From positions 1 to 49,816 of the forward strand of contig NGBS01000340.1 of NCBI GenBank assembly GCA_002245135.1: a stretch of 49,816 nt of DNA. Reading direction: 5' to 3'. The stretch comes from Proteromonas lacertae. Its lineage: Eukaryota > Sar > Bigyra > Opalinata > Proteromonadidae. The position numbers were made by a program, and so were the translations under genes. Positions 32,954 through 43,694 of the stretch are shown one piece after another. The notes below the pieces were generated by a model. That model saw nothing but the letters and a program-made list of their open reading frames with translations, was not told where the DNA came from and made no database searches. How positions within the stretch are numbered: position 1 is the first letter of the stretch; each line of letters begins with the position of its first letter.

Positions 32954-33326
32954 CTAAATGGCATCTATACGATCAACACTAGTACTAGGTACAACTATGG
33001 GACTTTGAATTTACGATTGATAGGTACTACGATCCATTCCTCCTCCTTCATCAGCTCTCCTGATACTTGTTTCATTACGGTGTCAGCTACATCCTCCAGT
33101 ACCTTCTTTACCTCCCTGTTGACTACAATCGGAAGCCACTCCTGATAAGCCTTAAAGATTCGTAAGTATCTCTCGGTGTGAAACTTAAACTCCTTCAGTG
33201 TTGTACTATGCTCATCTTATGATTGTAGACCTTCTGGGGATCATCCTTCAGTGCTGAAGACTCTGTGGGTAATGGGTCGTAGAGATAGAGTACTTGCATT
33301 ACTTTGTAGATCCCTTGCAAGTTCCC
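32954..33326. other. Spacer between convergent-divergent genes of the GC-rich element
   Basis: No supported gene. The zinc-ribbon gene at 32875 and the small gene at 33327 diverge here, so both promoters should lie in this stretch. Confidence 0.35.
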
Positions 33327-33539
33327 ATGCAGGTTCCTATGCAGGTTCCTATTCAAGCTCCTTTGAAAACTACTAAGGCTGGTAAAGGTAAGAGATCTAC
33401 AAAATCATCCTTTCCTACTCCTCCAGCATCAATGAGCTATTACTCTAACTACAATCCTTATGCTGCTTACGTTCCATCATTCGGAGGAGTCTATCAGCAA
33501 CAGACCCAACAAGTAACAACCTTATCCAGATACTTCTAA
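33327..33539 (+). CDS. Small basic Pro/Tyr-rich protein
   Basis: 70 residues from ATG 33327. It opens with a short repeat (MQVPMQVPIQAP), then a Lys patch TTKAGKGKRSTKSS. The Tyr/Pro-rich part SMSYYSNYNPYAAYVPSFGG follows, and the end is QQTQQVTTLSRYF. Small basic, aromatic proteins like this can condense nucleic acid or form virion interiors, but no family is recognised. The codon make-up is that of the element. Confidence 0.4.
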   Translation: MQVPMQVPIQAPLKTTKAGKGKRSTKSSFPTPPASMSYYSNYNPYAAYVPSFGGVYQQQTQQVTTLSRYF

Positions 33540-33808
33540 GTTCCTTAATCACTTATCGTTGATAACCTTGAGTTGTTTAAGGGCTACTACAATCATCTTC
33601 TAGTATCTATCGGAGATACTTGTTAATACGTCCCTGACATCTCCTATCCGATGATATCTATTTGCTTATTGTCCATCCCTACATAAAAACCTTTAAGATC
33701 TTAGGTAATTTACTTAAAGGCAATGATCACCATCGCAATAGCTTACTTCAATCGGGAATGGTTGATTGTAGTCTTCATCTAGTTCATTTCCTTGAACTTC
33801 CTCGGGAC

Positions 33809-34213
33809 TTAGATCGATCTTGTAATCCTTGAGGAGCTTCTGATAAAGTCAGGTTCTGATACTTGTTGTAGGAGTCGGTAATACTCCTCCTTGGAGATCT
33901 CTTCATAAGGCATCTGCCGGTAGGTTGTTTTCATCTGGTCAGTGGCAATTGAAGGTAAGAATGATACTACTGAACGAAGGCTGGCAACATCAACTGGGAA
34001 GGAGATCACCGAGGTTGTCTCTGGGCAATAGAAGTCATCTTCAATCGGATACTCTTGCATGTTCTTCAACCAGCAAATACCAGGCTCTCCATTCTTCCGT
34101 ATGTGTTCAGTTATATTGCTATAGTCCATTCCTTTGACTGCAAAGGCACCATAGAGAAGTTGAACCTCAACCTTACTTCCTTTTGTATAGATCTCCGATC
34201 CTTCCATATCCAC
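33809..34213 (-). CDS. Unknown ORF near the right end of the GC-rich element
   Basis: 134 codons from ATG 34213 (MDMEGSEIYTKGSKVEVQL). It has mixed alpha/beta character with GICWLKNMQEYPIEDDFYCP and FPVDVASLRSVVSFL. It lies next to, and slightly overlaps, the 34173-34487 ORF on the same strand. No family recognised. Confidence 0.4.
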   Translation of the reverse strand: MDMEGSEIYTKGSKVEVQLLYGAFAVKGMDYSNITEHIRKNGEPGICWLKNMQEYPIEDDFYCPETTSVISFPVDVASLRSVVSFLPSIATDQMKTTYRQMPYEEISKEEYYRLLQQVSEPDFIRSSSRITRSI

Positions 34214-34487
34214 TTATAAGGTGGCGATGGAACTTGGCAGACAGGTCTATGATCTCAGCATTGAAAGAAACATCATCATCGTCTTCATCCTTGGAGTTAG
34301 TGATTGTAAGTGAAGGTTTAGGAGGGAGAGGAGGAGGAACATCATCATCATCAACAGCAGCAATCATCTCAGCCTTCAACTTCTTATATTCCGGCTTAAG
34401 CTTAATTCTGAACACTTTAGTGTCTTCCTCATCGCTGGAAGATTCCTCGGAGGCATTGTCAGGTCTAGTTCTCTTCATGATATTCAT
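34173..34487 (-). CDS. Unknown acidic ORF next to the right terminal repeat
   Basis: 104 codons from ATG 34487 (MNIMKRTRPDNASEESSSDEED). A nuclear-signal-like KRTRP start is followed by Ser/Glu/Asp clusters, a PPPLPPKP proline motif and a second acidic cluster (KDEDDDDVS). It is the outermost gene on the right and starts about 30 bp inside the terminal repeat, so its promoter would lie in the repeat. Confidence 0.4.
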   Translation of the reverse strand: MNIMKRTRPDNASEESSSDEEDTKVFRIKLKPEYKKLKAEMIAAVDDDDVPPPLPPKPSLTITNSKDEDDDDVSFNAEIIDLSAKFHRHLISGYGRIGDLYKRK

Positions 34488-34517
34488 GGATCAGAAAAGA
34501 CTCAATGGAGATCTTAA

Positions 34518-34697
34518 CAATTGTAAACTCCCGGTTCCATAATGAGTTTCCACGATTCTATTAAAAGCCCCTACAAGGTCACCAGAGTAGCAAGGAGACT
34601 CTAGATCGTGATCAGATTCATCACCTCGAGGTAACCAACACTTCTAGATAGCTTCCAGGAGTACCCGTAGGAGATCGTTTCATAGATAGGTATAGAA
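34518..34697 (-). repeat. Right terminal inverted repeat, inner part
   Basis: Matches the complement of 21856-22036. It is broken at 34697 by the hAT insertion and resumes at 36815. Confidence 0.85.
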
Positions 34698-36814
34698 CTG
34701 AGTTCGGCAGGGACAGGGACAGGACGGGACAAAGGACGGACAAAACTCTAAATGGACGTCCATTGTCGAACTATAGGATGTAATATCATAAATATAATTT
34801 TTTTTTAATTTTTATTGAAAAAAGAGGAAAAATTTATACTATATGGTATTAATTAGTATTTAATAATCAATAACAAGGACTGCCATGTTCAATATTTACT
34901 ACTTCATTATCTTCCTCTTCATAATTTTTATTAATTTCTCCTTCTATTTCTTCATCATTTATTACATCTATATCTTCATCACTTTCATTCTCCTCCTCTA
35001 ATTGAATGAAATTTTCATTTTTTCTTTTTTTATTTAATAAATAGAATTTAATAAGTAATATGTTGTTAAGTGTATTTATACTTAATCGATTTCTTAAGTG
35101 GCTGTGTATAATACCTTCTATGGAAAATGTACGCTCTATATAAGAATTAGAAGTGGGGATATTTGATAATATGTCATATATCCTCTTCAAATTTGGGAAA
35201 TAATTTCCATATGTTGAATACCAAATAACCGTACACTTTTCCTCAAATATAGTTGATGGGCTGTTATTATAAATCTCTTTATTCTCAAAATAATATATTT
35301 CTCTTGCTAAGTATTTATCACTAATGCCTGAAAAATTATCTATGATGAATTTTTTTATTTTATTTCTTTCAGATTCTTCTAAATTGTTTTCTAATTGTAG
35401 AAACATATATATCAAGATCATCTCGTAATTTACATGTCGCATAGATTCTGTTATTATATTGTCTATTGATTGTTGTTCTGTTGCTGTTAATTTTCTAATA
35501 TCACTATTTAATTTTGATAATATTAAGTATGCATCTTTCAAATTAGAACTGTCCTTACTAAGAATATGAATTTTGAGCATCCCTTTCTAATATGAGGAAC
35601 TTCACCATTGTTTTCATAAATAGTTTCTCTTACACTTTTGCAGGTATTTATTTTATGTTGTATGTTGTTGCAATAGTCTAATATTACTGTATATTTTGGC
35701 AATTCTAAAATATGTTTGCTTATGATGTTCAGCACGTGGGCTAAACATCCAAAGCTTATGACTATATGTCCTGTCGAATGTTCTACTATATCTGCTAAAC
35801 TTCTCATTGTAATATTGTTGTCTGATACTATTGAATAAATCCATTCTAAACTTATTTCGTACTTTGAAAGAGTCTGTTTTATTACATTTACAAGATTCTT
35901 TGCAGTTTCCTTTTGTTTAATTATAACGCTTTCTAAAAACACAATCTTATTTTGCTTTATAGCAAAATTGAAAATGTTATCATTATTGGTGTTTCTCCAC
36001 CCGTCTAGAAGTAAGGTAATTTTATTATTTTTTATTATTGATTCATTTACTAACGTATTACCCTTTTCATTGATCATATCTTTTATTTTTTTGGCTGAAG
36101 GTATTACTACATTATTTTGACTTAATTGACTTAATAGTGTTTTAAATGATGCACTTTCTACTATCATATCTACAATTATATCGTTAATTTCTAGATCTTC
36201 GGCATAATTATACTCTGTTATTTGTGTTTGTGATGAATTATTCTTTTCATAACATTTGTGATGTACGACATTTCTTGCATTGTATTCTTTTATTTTTCCC
36301 ACCATTTTTATCTATTACTTCTTCCAAAGTTTTTAAATCATAATAACCCCAAACTTTATCTCTTACTCTCGCTGGTAATGACATTAAAATGAAAAAACTT
36401 GATTAAAACAAGCCAGAAAATGTTTTGTATAGAATTTATGGAGTTATAATCAAAGAAGATATTTCATTATAGCAAAATGTTGTTATATATCATTCATTTG
36501 AGTTATTACAAATGTAATATGTCGTGATTAGAAGTAAATATAAATATTGTTAATTAGATATAAGATGGGATAAAAAATGAGTAAAAATAATTAAGTACGA
36601 TTACAATATGTTAATATAATAGTATAATTGAAAAATAATATATATATTTGTTAATTTTTCAGTAGGCAGGAGTATAATGCGTTTTATGGATATAAATAGT
36701 ATTTTTGTCAATTTATTACAAAAATACTAAAAAAAATATTACAAAAAGTAAAAGTGACAAAAGGGACAAAGAAAGGGACAAAAGTCGAAAAGGACGTCTT
36801 TTGCCTAACTCAGG
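34698..36814 (-). mobile_element. hAT DNA transposon 1 (2117 bp) with 8-bp target duplication
   Basis: The ends are CTGAGTTCGGCA on the left and, in complement, CTGAGTTAGGCA on the right (11 of 12 match). The flanks are GTATAGAA at 34690-34697 and 36815-36822, an exact 8-bp duplication as expected for hAT. Subterminal GGGACA and GGACGTC motifs occur at both ends (34708-34762, 36757-36800). The insertion point is inside the right terminal repeat of the GC-rich element. The transposase lies on the minus strand. Confidence 0.9.
34867..36390 (-). pseudogene. hAT transposase (BED finger, DUF659 core, hAT dimerisation domain)
   Basis: Read on the minus strand. Near 36370-36240 is a BED-type zinc finger (VRDKVWGYYDLK ... 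CKKCR, then HHKC in another frame). At 36305-35538 comes a DUF659-type core: IPSAKKIKDMINEK, TLLLDGWRN and IVISFGCLAHVLNII. At 35580-34867 is the hAT C-terminal dimerisation region, IWYSTYGNYFPNLK and IPTSNSYIERTFSIEGIIHS with LRNRLSINTL, followed by an acidic tail. The finger, core and C-terminal parts are in different frames, with at least two frame changes. The enzyme is therefore probably dead, unless introns or sequence errors explain the changes. Confidence 0.85.
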
Positions 36815-37006
36815 TATAGAAATAGCTTACAGGAGTCCCGTAGGAAGTAGACCCCGTTGGGAAGTAGACCCGGTTAAGAATCCCGTAGGAACCTTACGTA
36901 AATGGGACTATGGGACAAGTGTCAGAGTTGTAACGAGTGTTCTAGGAGTCCGTCCCCTTCTAGATTCAGAGTTGACTTTTACTGGAACTTCATCGATGCA
37001 ATCGAT
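36815..37006 (-). repeat. Right terminal inverted repeat, outer part
   Basis: Complement of 21656-21850, ending with CTTCATCGATGCAATCGAT. It continues the repeat that is interrupted at 34697. Confidence 0.85.
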
Positions 37007-37075
37007 GAAGGCCCGTAGAAAACTCGTTAGGACTCTGGCACTTGTCCCAGAGTCCCATTTATATACTATATACCT
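37007..37075 (+). repeat. Extra tip fragment facing the right end (palindromic junction)
   Basis: Directly outside 37006 the sequence turns back: ATCGATGAAGGCCCGTAG, then ACTCGTTAGGACTCTGG and CCCAGAGTCCCATTTATA. This is a shortened left-tip sequence in the opposite orientation. Together with 36990-37006 it makes a near-palindrome centred on ATCGATGCAATCGAT. Confidence 0.7.
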
Positions 37076-37103
37076 ATAAATGTATGTCTATGTAACTCGC
37101 ATA

Positions 37104-39308
37104 TAAGGTGCTAAAAACTGCGCCAGTTCTACGATATTTCTACGTTGCCGTGGTGCCGGCCGGCGCTGGGTTTCATAAAAAAATAAAAAAATAAATAGTG
37201 AAGGGGGAGTGATTTAAAGTATAAAAATGTATTGAAATTGCTATATAATGTAACTATAAAAAAATAATTATCAAAAAATAATCTTTATTCTTTTTTATGA
37301 GTTTTCTTTGTCAATCTGCTATATTTTTTGGACCAAAATTTAGAGATGGTATTGTATATAAAAGAAAATGCATCCTATGCAATTTTAACGTCAATATTGG
37401 TATTTATTTTATAATAGATATAATTAGGTACACAAAAGGATTCAAACACATCACACTTAAAAAGCCATCTAATGAAGAAACATAAATTTAGTGAAGAGTG
37501 TATTAAAAACAAAAATTTAATCTAACACTTTAATCAGACAACAATACCAACATACAGCAATATCAATAGAAAAATTCTTTACCAATACGTGGCAGCGTTA
37601 CACATAGATTGTCGACCTTTGCGATTTGGAGATGGATATGGGTTTAGTAGTTTTTTTAATACATTACATATAAAATTACCTACATATAAGCAAATATCAG
37701 ATACAACCGATTCAATAATATCGTTAATAAAAATGAAAATGGAATGCGACATAGAAAACACTAAATTTGTGAATATTCAAATGGACCATTGGAAAGGTAA
37801 AAGGACAAACTACTTAGCTATTTTTGTGGACTTCATGAAAGATATGAATATTACATCTTATTTAATATCTACAAAACAAGTAGATAATAAAAAGTCTGAA
37901 ACTACATCAATTATACTAAACAATTTACAAAATACTATATTACATGACAAAATAATAACGGCAACAAGCGATGGTGCCAGTGACATGGTAGCAGCTATTA
38001 AGATGTGCTCCTTTATACATATACATTGTTTTAGTCATCGTTTACATAACGCATTATTAAGATCGGAAGTTATAATTAAAACATCTGTGAATAAATTTAG
38101 TATACTCCTTGATCATTTAAACAGGAAGGACAATTTCTATGAAGAACTAAGGAAAGTTTTAATATTAAAATATAATCAAGAAAAGTTAAATATAATAACT
38201 GCCAAAATACCAAGTGCTATAGATGTTAGATGGTTCTCTTGCTACGACATGCTTCAACATTTTGTTGAATCTTTTAATGATATAAGATCCTATATTCAAG
38301 TAAATATTATTTTCAATTTAATTATTTTGTAATTATTAATAGGTTATTGATAAAGATTACACAGAAGAGTTCCCAAATAATAATGATTGTGATTTAATTG
38401 TAGAAATAGTAAAAATACTTAAACCCCTAATCGAATTACAGAAAAGGTTGATTCAAAGAAATCGATGTTCATTAACAATTATAATTAAAAGATTAAAAGT
38501 AGTTCATAGAATACTAATTATAAAGAAATGTATAGTTTAAGATTGAAAAAATCAATTAATGCAGCCGTAAGTGGTTTATGTTTAGAATATATTGAAGAGT
38601 TGCTTAAAAGATTTAGTAATACAGATAAATATAATTATTTATGTATAGAAAAATTTCCTTCTGAGGTAAAAGAATTAAAGATAACATCATTGTTGAATCC
38701 ATTAAATTATAAGTTGATGGTAAAAGATGATTACAGAGAGTTATTATATGAAGAAATCTGTTCAGTAATATCATTGACTCACACAACAAATGCTGTAAAA
38801 AACATATATGAAAGTGAAGAAGATGAAGAATATTTACATTCAGATAATGTCGCATTAAAAAATATAGCGTTTGAAATATCTACAAGTTATATTAATGATT
38901 GTAAGAAATATTGTGAAGAATATTATAAAACATTTGAAATAGAAATATATGATAAATTTGACTGCTTAAGTTATTGGCAATCCATACAAGATAAAACATA
39001 TTTCAAATATTTTGAACCTTTAATTCAACATTACCTACCTATTGAAGCAACAGAATTTAGTTGCGAAAGTCTTTTTCATTATGGTTGTATGATAAATTCA
39101 GATTTTAGAACAAGATTAGAATCTACAACAGTTTCAAATACATTATTTCTAATAGGAAATAGAAAAGAAATGTTTGATATATTAAATAACATAACTGATT
39201 AAATATTATATACTTATTATGTTTTTATTTTCTCTAAGTACAGGAGGCGCTCGCCTGGTCGGCGCTGGCGGTGGATGCCTGCCTAGGGGGGAGGCGCCAA
39301 ACACATTA
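37104..39308 (+). mobile_element. hAT DNA transposon 2 (about 2.2 kb) with 8-bp target duplication
   Basis: The direct repeat CTCGCATA flanks it (37096-37103 and 39309-39316). The element tips are TAAGGTGCTAAAA on the left and, in complement, TAATGTGTTTGG on the right, both fitting the hAT tip pattern YARNG. GC-rich subterminal blocks GCCGGCCGGCGCTGGG (37147) and GGTCGGCGCTGGCGG (39257) lie at the two ends. The transposase reads to the right. It is a different subfamily from hAT 1. Confidence 0.8.
37297..39202 (+). pseudogene. hAT transposase of element 2
   Basis: Parts in order: a BED-like finger at 37297-37485 (YKRKCILCNFNV ... KGFKHITLKK), a DUF659-like core at 37589-38310 (ATSDGASDMVAAIKM, HIHCFSHRLHNALL, SAIDVRWFSCYDML) and an intron-like GTAAAT...TAATAG at about 38299-38342. 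The middle follows (VIDKDYTEEFPNN, ILKPLIELQKRL), and the C-terminal dimerisation region is at 38528-39202 (CLSYWQSIQDKTYFKYFEPL, IEATEFSCESLFHYG). The catalytic and dimerisation parts are well kept. At least one frame change or unseen intron lies near 38530 and another after 37485. It could be recently active, but is more likely inactive. Confidence 0.75.
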
Positions 39309-39433
39309 CTCGCATATTTTTTGTATATATAATAACTCATCCTAATTACCATATTCTTTTTGTTGATGAAGAAAGAAAATATATAAAACATAATACAGTT
39401 AATAACAAAAAAAAATATAAAAAAGGAATAATT

Positions 39434-41096
39434 TCAATACACATATGGCAATAATGCTTCATATGGTATGGAAATTGTTTTTTTTACACTTTTTGCTTTA
39501 TCAATTAATACTTTTATTTCTTTTTCTTTGAATTTTTTAATTCTATATCTATTTTTAATAAGTAGATTTCTAAGAAATAGTGGAAATGATTTTACATCTC
39601 TACCTTTCTTTGTATTTATTCCAACATCCTCTTGAGGACTTACATAGAATAAACCTAAACCATTATATCTACGACCTTCATACATTTTATATAACTGTTT
39701 TAGTATATAAACCATTTCAGGTGATAAGTCATGTCTTTTACTAATAGTAAACTGAATACCCATAGGATCAATCAATGCATCAATATCAGGAAATCTTCCA
39801 TTGTAACTTAAATCGAATAAATTCATTTCTTTTTTATTCATTCTTTTACCTAAATCAATATCATCTTTAACTTCCACTACTTCAACATTTTTTATCTTGT
39901 CTTTTGTCGTTTTATGTTTTCTATCTTTATATATTTTATCAATAATTAATTCTTTTAAATTGTTATTTAAATCACACATTTTATTTATTATCATTTCTCT
40001 AAATCTTTCATTACTTTCCAATAAATATAACATTATATTCTCATATATACATCCAATTATACTTCCATTTGTAGATTTAAACAATAAATTTATCATCTCT
40101 TTGCATTCTTCTATTGAAGTAATTTTGAATAGTACTTTCGTAGCTATTTTTTGAACTGTTTTAGATATGAATATCAAATGATTGGATTCAGTAACATCTT
40201 CATATGTTTCATATATTAATATTTTATTATATTTTGTATTGTTTTCATCTTTCGAAAGAGAAGATAAACTAATTCCTTTTATAATGTCTTTGATTTTGTG
40301 ATTTTCTTTCATTTTAGTAAGTTCATATTTAATCATTTCTTCATCACATTCTTTATTTCCAATTATACCTCCATAATATTCATAATTCTTTCTATATAAT
40401 TCTATTTTTTTTTCATAATCAATTAGCTTTGCAGGCAATGTTGATCTTTCTCTTAATTCACATCTATTAATAAAATGTCTTGTAGGTAAAATATTTTTGG
40501 GATTTTCTAGAATTATTACTTTTTCTACTTCTTCTTTTGTAAATGGAGGTATATACATTACCAGAGGATATCTCTTACTCTCAAATGTTTTATACTTTTT
40601 ATCACATGGATCAGCTAATAGTATTATCATTTTTGCATCAGCATAATCATCTTCTCCAATTACACCTCCATCACAAATTAATATATAATCTTTGTCTATT
40701 TCACATTCATTATAACCTTTTATTCTCTCTCCGTTTCCATCTATATGTTTTATTCTAACATTTTCATTCCTCTTTTCATAAATATATTCTTTTATAACAT
40801 TCGCTAATATTGATTTTCCTATTCCAGCTTGTCCAAATATTAAATAGTTCTTTTGATGTTTAAAATCTAGATTCATACCTTCAGGATAAATAATATCCAA
40901 AATTGATTTATAACATTTTCTCATCAAATAAATAGTATTAGCATCTATATCAGCAAATATTTCAAAATCCACTTTTTCTGGTAGTTTACATAATGGTGAT
41001 GGATTTTCAGTTACAGCTTCTTCCTCTTCATCATCTTCCTCTTCCTCCTTCTCCTTCTCTTTCTCTTCTCTTTTTTCTTCTTCTATTTCTATTTCA

Positions 41097-41129
<33 letters not shown>

Positions 41130-42914
41130 CTTCCTCCTCCTTTTGCTACCACTTTGCGACTTTCATTTAAACCACAATATTTATATTCACAATTTTCATT
41201 TTTATTATATTCCCATTTTATTATATTATATAAATATAGATTATTTATACTTTGATTGATTTTTCTATTTTTGTTTCATTAGTTTCTAATCTCTCACCAT
41301 CTAATAATATTTTTATAAATATTCCATTCATTATTAAATCAAAATAATTGTTTTCATCCAATATAAAATAAACAAAATGTTTTGCACCATCAGGATGATG
41401 AACTAAGATTGGCTTATCATAATTTAGTCTAAAATTTTTATCTTCTTTCACATTTAATTGTATTATATCTTTACTCAATTCATATGATATCATTTGTTTC
41501 ATTACACCTCTTTTCATTTCTTTATCATCATTCTTAATTTCATCATAATATCGACATAATTCACTATATTCTGGTTCATTCTTAGGTGGATAGAATTTAT
41601 TCATTATGTATTTTTCAACCTTCTCAGATATGAATTTTAAATGATCTTTTGGTACTAATACTTCATGACCTAAATAAGCATTCATTTCTTTTTCATAATC
41701 ATATCTTAATATTATATTCGATAATCCATTATTATCAGTTAATCTTTCTTCTTTCATATAATTACTAACAAAATTATTATAACCAATTGTACCAACTACA
41801 CTATCTATTAACTTCACATAATATTTCCAATAATCTCTACCATAATTCTCTTTATATAAATGATGAAAGTAAATCAATCTAGGAATATTACCATATGTTT
41901 TACATATTTCTTCAAATTCATCATCTCTGTCAATACCAATACATTTATCAAACCATTTTACTACTTCTTCATAACTTAATGTTTCGAAATATAATTCAGT
42001 TATATCTCTTCTAGCTTTGTATGTTTTAAAATTATTTTCATCTGGTGAACTAATGGATATTACGATATTATTTGGTTTATATTCGCCATTATAAGTGTCA
42101 ACTATTATTATTGACTCTGTAACATCATTCATGTTTGTATCTACTATACAGATTTTGCCATCTTGGTTAAGTTTATACACTTGCTTTTCAAGTGGATTAC
42201 CATTTTTTTTTCCTTTTACTACATATATACCATTTATTTCTCTTTCTATTCTTTTATCTTCATCCATATATCTATAATCATCATATGTCTTTAAACAATG
42301 TAATAGATAATATAAGAAACTTGTTTTACCTATGCCAGGTTGGCCACTTATTATAATTGTTGGATATACATTTCTGCTCATTAGTTTGATAATATCTTTA
42401 TACATTTGTAAGTAACACGATCTCTTCAAAATCATTCTCTTTGGAAATTGAAATACATTAACACTATCATCTCTAAATCGTAAACAATCTTTATCATCAT
42501 CTACCAAACTATTTATTATCTTCACAAAATTATCTTCTTCTAACTTTCTTCTTTTACATATATCAAACACAACATTTAATTTTCTTACCATCTTTATTCC
42601 TCCTGATATTGTTGATTCTAATAATTCAGGAACATATTTACAGAACATAAACAACTGTGAAGACAAACTAATAGCATTCTTCTTCTATTCAATATAATAC
42701 AACTATATACCACTTCTAAAGGATTTAGCTGTTCTTTTTGTCGTTTAATTTTTAATGGTTTATGTACAAGTGAAGGGAGTACAGGCTTAACAGTTGGTTT
42801 AACAATCTAACATTATAGGAATTTATAATACATTTGTAGCTGTCTTTTTAGACTCATTTCCTAAAATATCGGTTCTTTTTCTTTTTATACTATCTCTGTA
42901 TTTTTCTTCTTTAC
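39434..42914 (-). CDS. Double P-loop NTPase gene, copy 3 (longest)
   Basis: Same exon plan as copy 1: small upstream exons at about 42684-42914, module A at 41251-42684 (GQPGIGKTSF), and a 38-nt spacer where the other copies have the joining intron. Module B, 39434-41212, is the longest of the three. Its P-loop is GQAGIGKS, with the standard final Ser, so this copy is the best candidate to bind nucleotide in module B. The C-terminal end has a Lys-rich helix (KKFKEKEIKVLIDKAKSV) that copies 1 and 2 lack in this form. Module A differs from copy 1 at only one or a few residues. A CRN/RHS-type NTPase is possible. Function unknown. Confidence 0.65.
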
Positions 42915-43481
42915 CTATGCAATATATAAATACTTTAAAAAGCAATACATTTTAGTTTTGGTACAATAAAATCAACCTTTACAGCAAAGCAGCTCATATT
43001 ACTATCTATAACTAAATTATATATAAAAAGAGAAAAAAATACCGAATAAAGGAGGTGCGAATAATTCAAATGATTGTGAAAATAGCCAATCAAATCATTC
43101 AAAATGAATTATCAAGCATTTGGCTTGATCATAATTATTTTTAAATCAATTTTTATTGTGATGTAGAAGAAGATTAAAACTAAATATTTGTTAATACCAT
43201 TGCACTGCATAAAAATGTATAAATATTATGTTATTTGACCTAAACAATAATTGTAATAGAATGTTGTGTAATTTCCAAAAGCTTGAGTATAATCCATTTG
43301 AATGTTTATAAATTCTAATAAATAATCCTTGAATATAATCCAGTTGAGCAAATCTCCCTTATATCCAAGAAATGAAATGATGGAGATAGAATACTTGACT
43401 AATTTACTTTGAATTAGTAAACTAAGCAGGGTTGTATAGATTGGTGATTGATTGTAGTTGTTGACTGTTTGATATAACTCT
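39700..43481. repeat. Segmental duplication, right copy
   Basis: Partner of 11740-15520 in the same orientation, nearly identical. It ends at 43481, exactly where a truncated coding tail of another gene begins. Confidence 0.85.
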
Positions 43482-43562
43482 GATTTAGATTATTATACTG
43501 ATTTACAGAAAATACTACCTTCTTATGCTGTATCACTACCTCAGGTTTTAACTAATAATTAA
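43482..43562 (+). pseudogene. Orphan C-terminal coding tail cut by the duplication junction
   Basis: 27 codons in frame to a TAA: DLDYYTDLQKILPSYAVSLP then QVLTNN. It begins at the breakpoint of the segmental duplication, so it looks like the surviving 3' end of a host gene whose body was removed or displaced. No family can be named from so little. Confidence 0.4.
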
Positions 43563-43694
43563 TATCAAACAAGAATCAACCTTTCATTATTTTATAATGA
43601 AATTCAACAAAATACAATGTAATATATAAATAAAAAACACTTACATCACATCAGTTAAAGACTAATCTACAAAAATAATATATAAAATAAACCA

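Larger units (their letters stand above)
21656..37006. mobile_element. GC-rich long-TIR element of unrecognised class, interrupted by a hAT
   Basis: Base composition shifts sharply from AT-rich to markedly GC-richer at 21656 and back near 37080. The ends are inverted repeats of about 380 bp (21656-22036 against 34518-34689 plus 36823-37006), estimated by eye at about 90% identity. Without the hAT at 34698-36814 the element is about 13.2 kb. Genes are packed on both strands, intron-poor, and unlike anything in the flanks. I see zinc-ribbon proteins, a repeat-rich fibre-like protein, a small two-TM Cys-rich protein and a pair of helical paralogues. I see no convincing capsid, integrase, ATPase or complete polymerase. 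It may be a virus-like element, a very large DNA transposon, or two related elements in tandem (see the internal ends at 26634-26858). It looks partly degraded and not ancient. Confidence 0.7.

Noticed and set aside
21656-37006. Bacterial contamination or chimeric contig
   Set aside because: A eukaryotic hAT is inserted inside the block with a perfect target duplication, and the ends are element repeats, so the block is resident in the eukaryotic genome.
21656-37006. LTR retrotransposon or endogenous retrovirus
   Set aside because: The end repeats are inverted, not direct, and no reverse transcriptase, protease or primer-binding site is visible.
37104-39308. Terminal blocks GGCGCTGG as the hAT 2 inverted repeats
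   Set aside because: They are in direct orientation and lie inside the tips. The TAAGG/TAATG tips next to the 8-bp duplication fit better.
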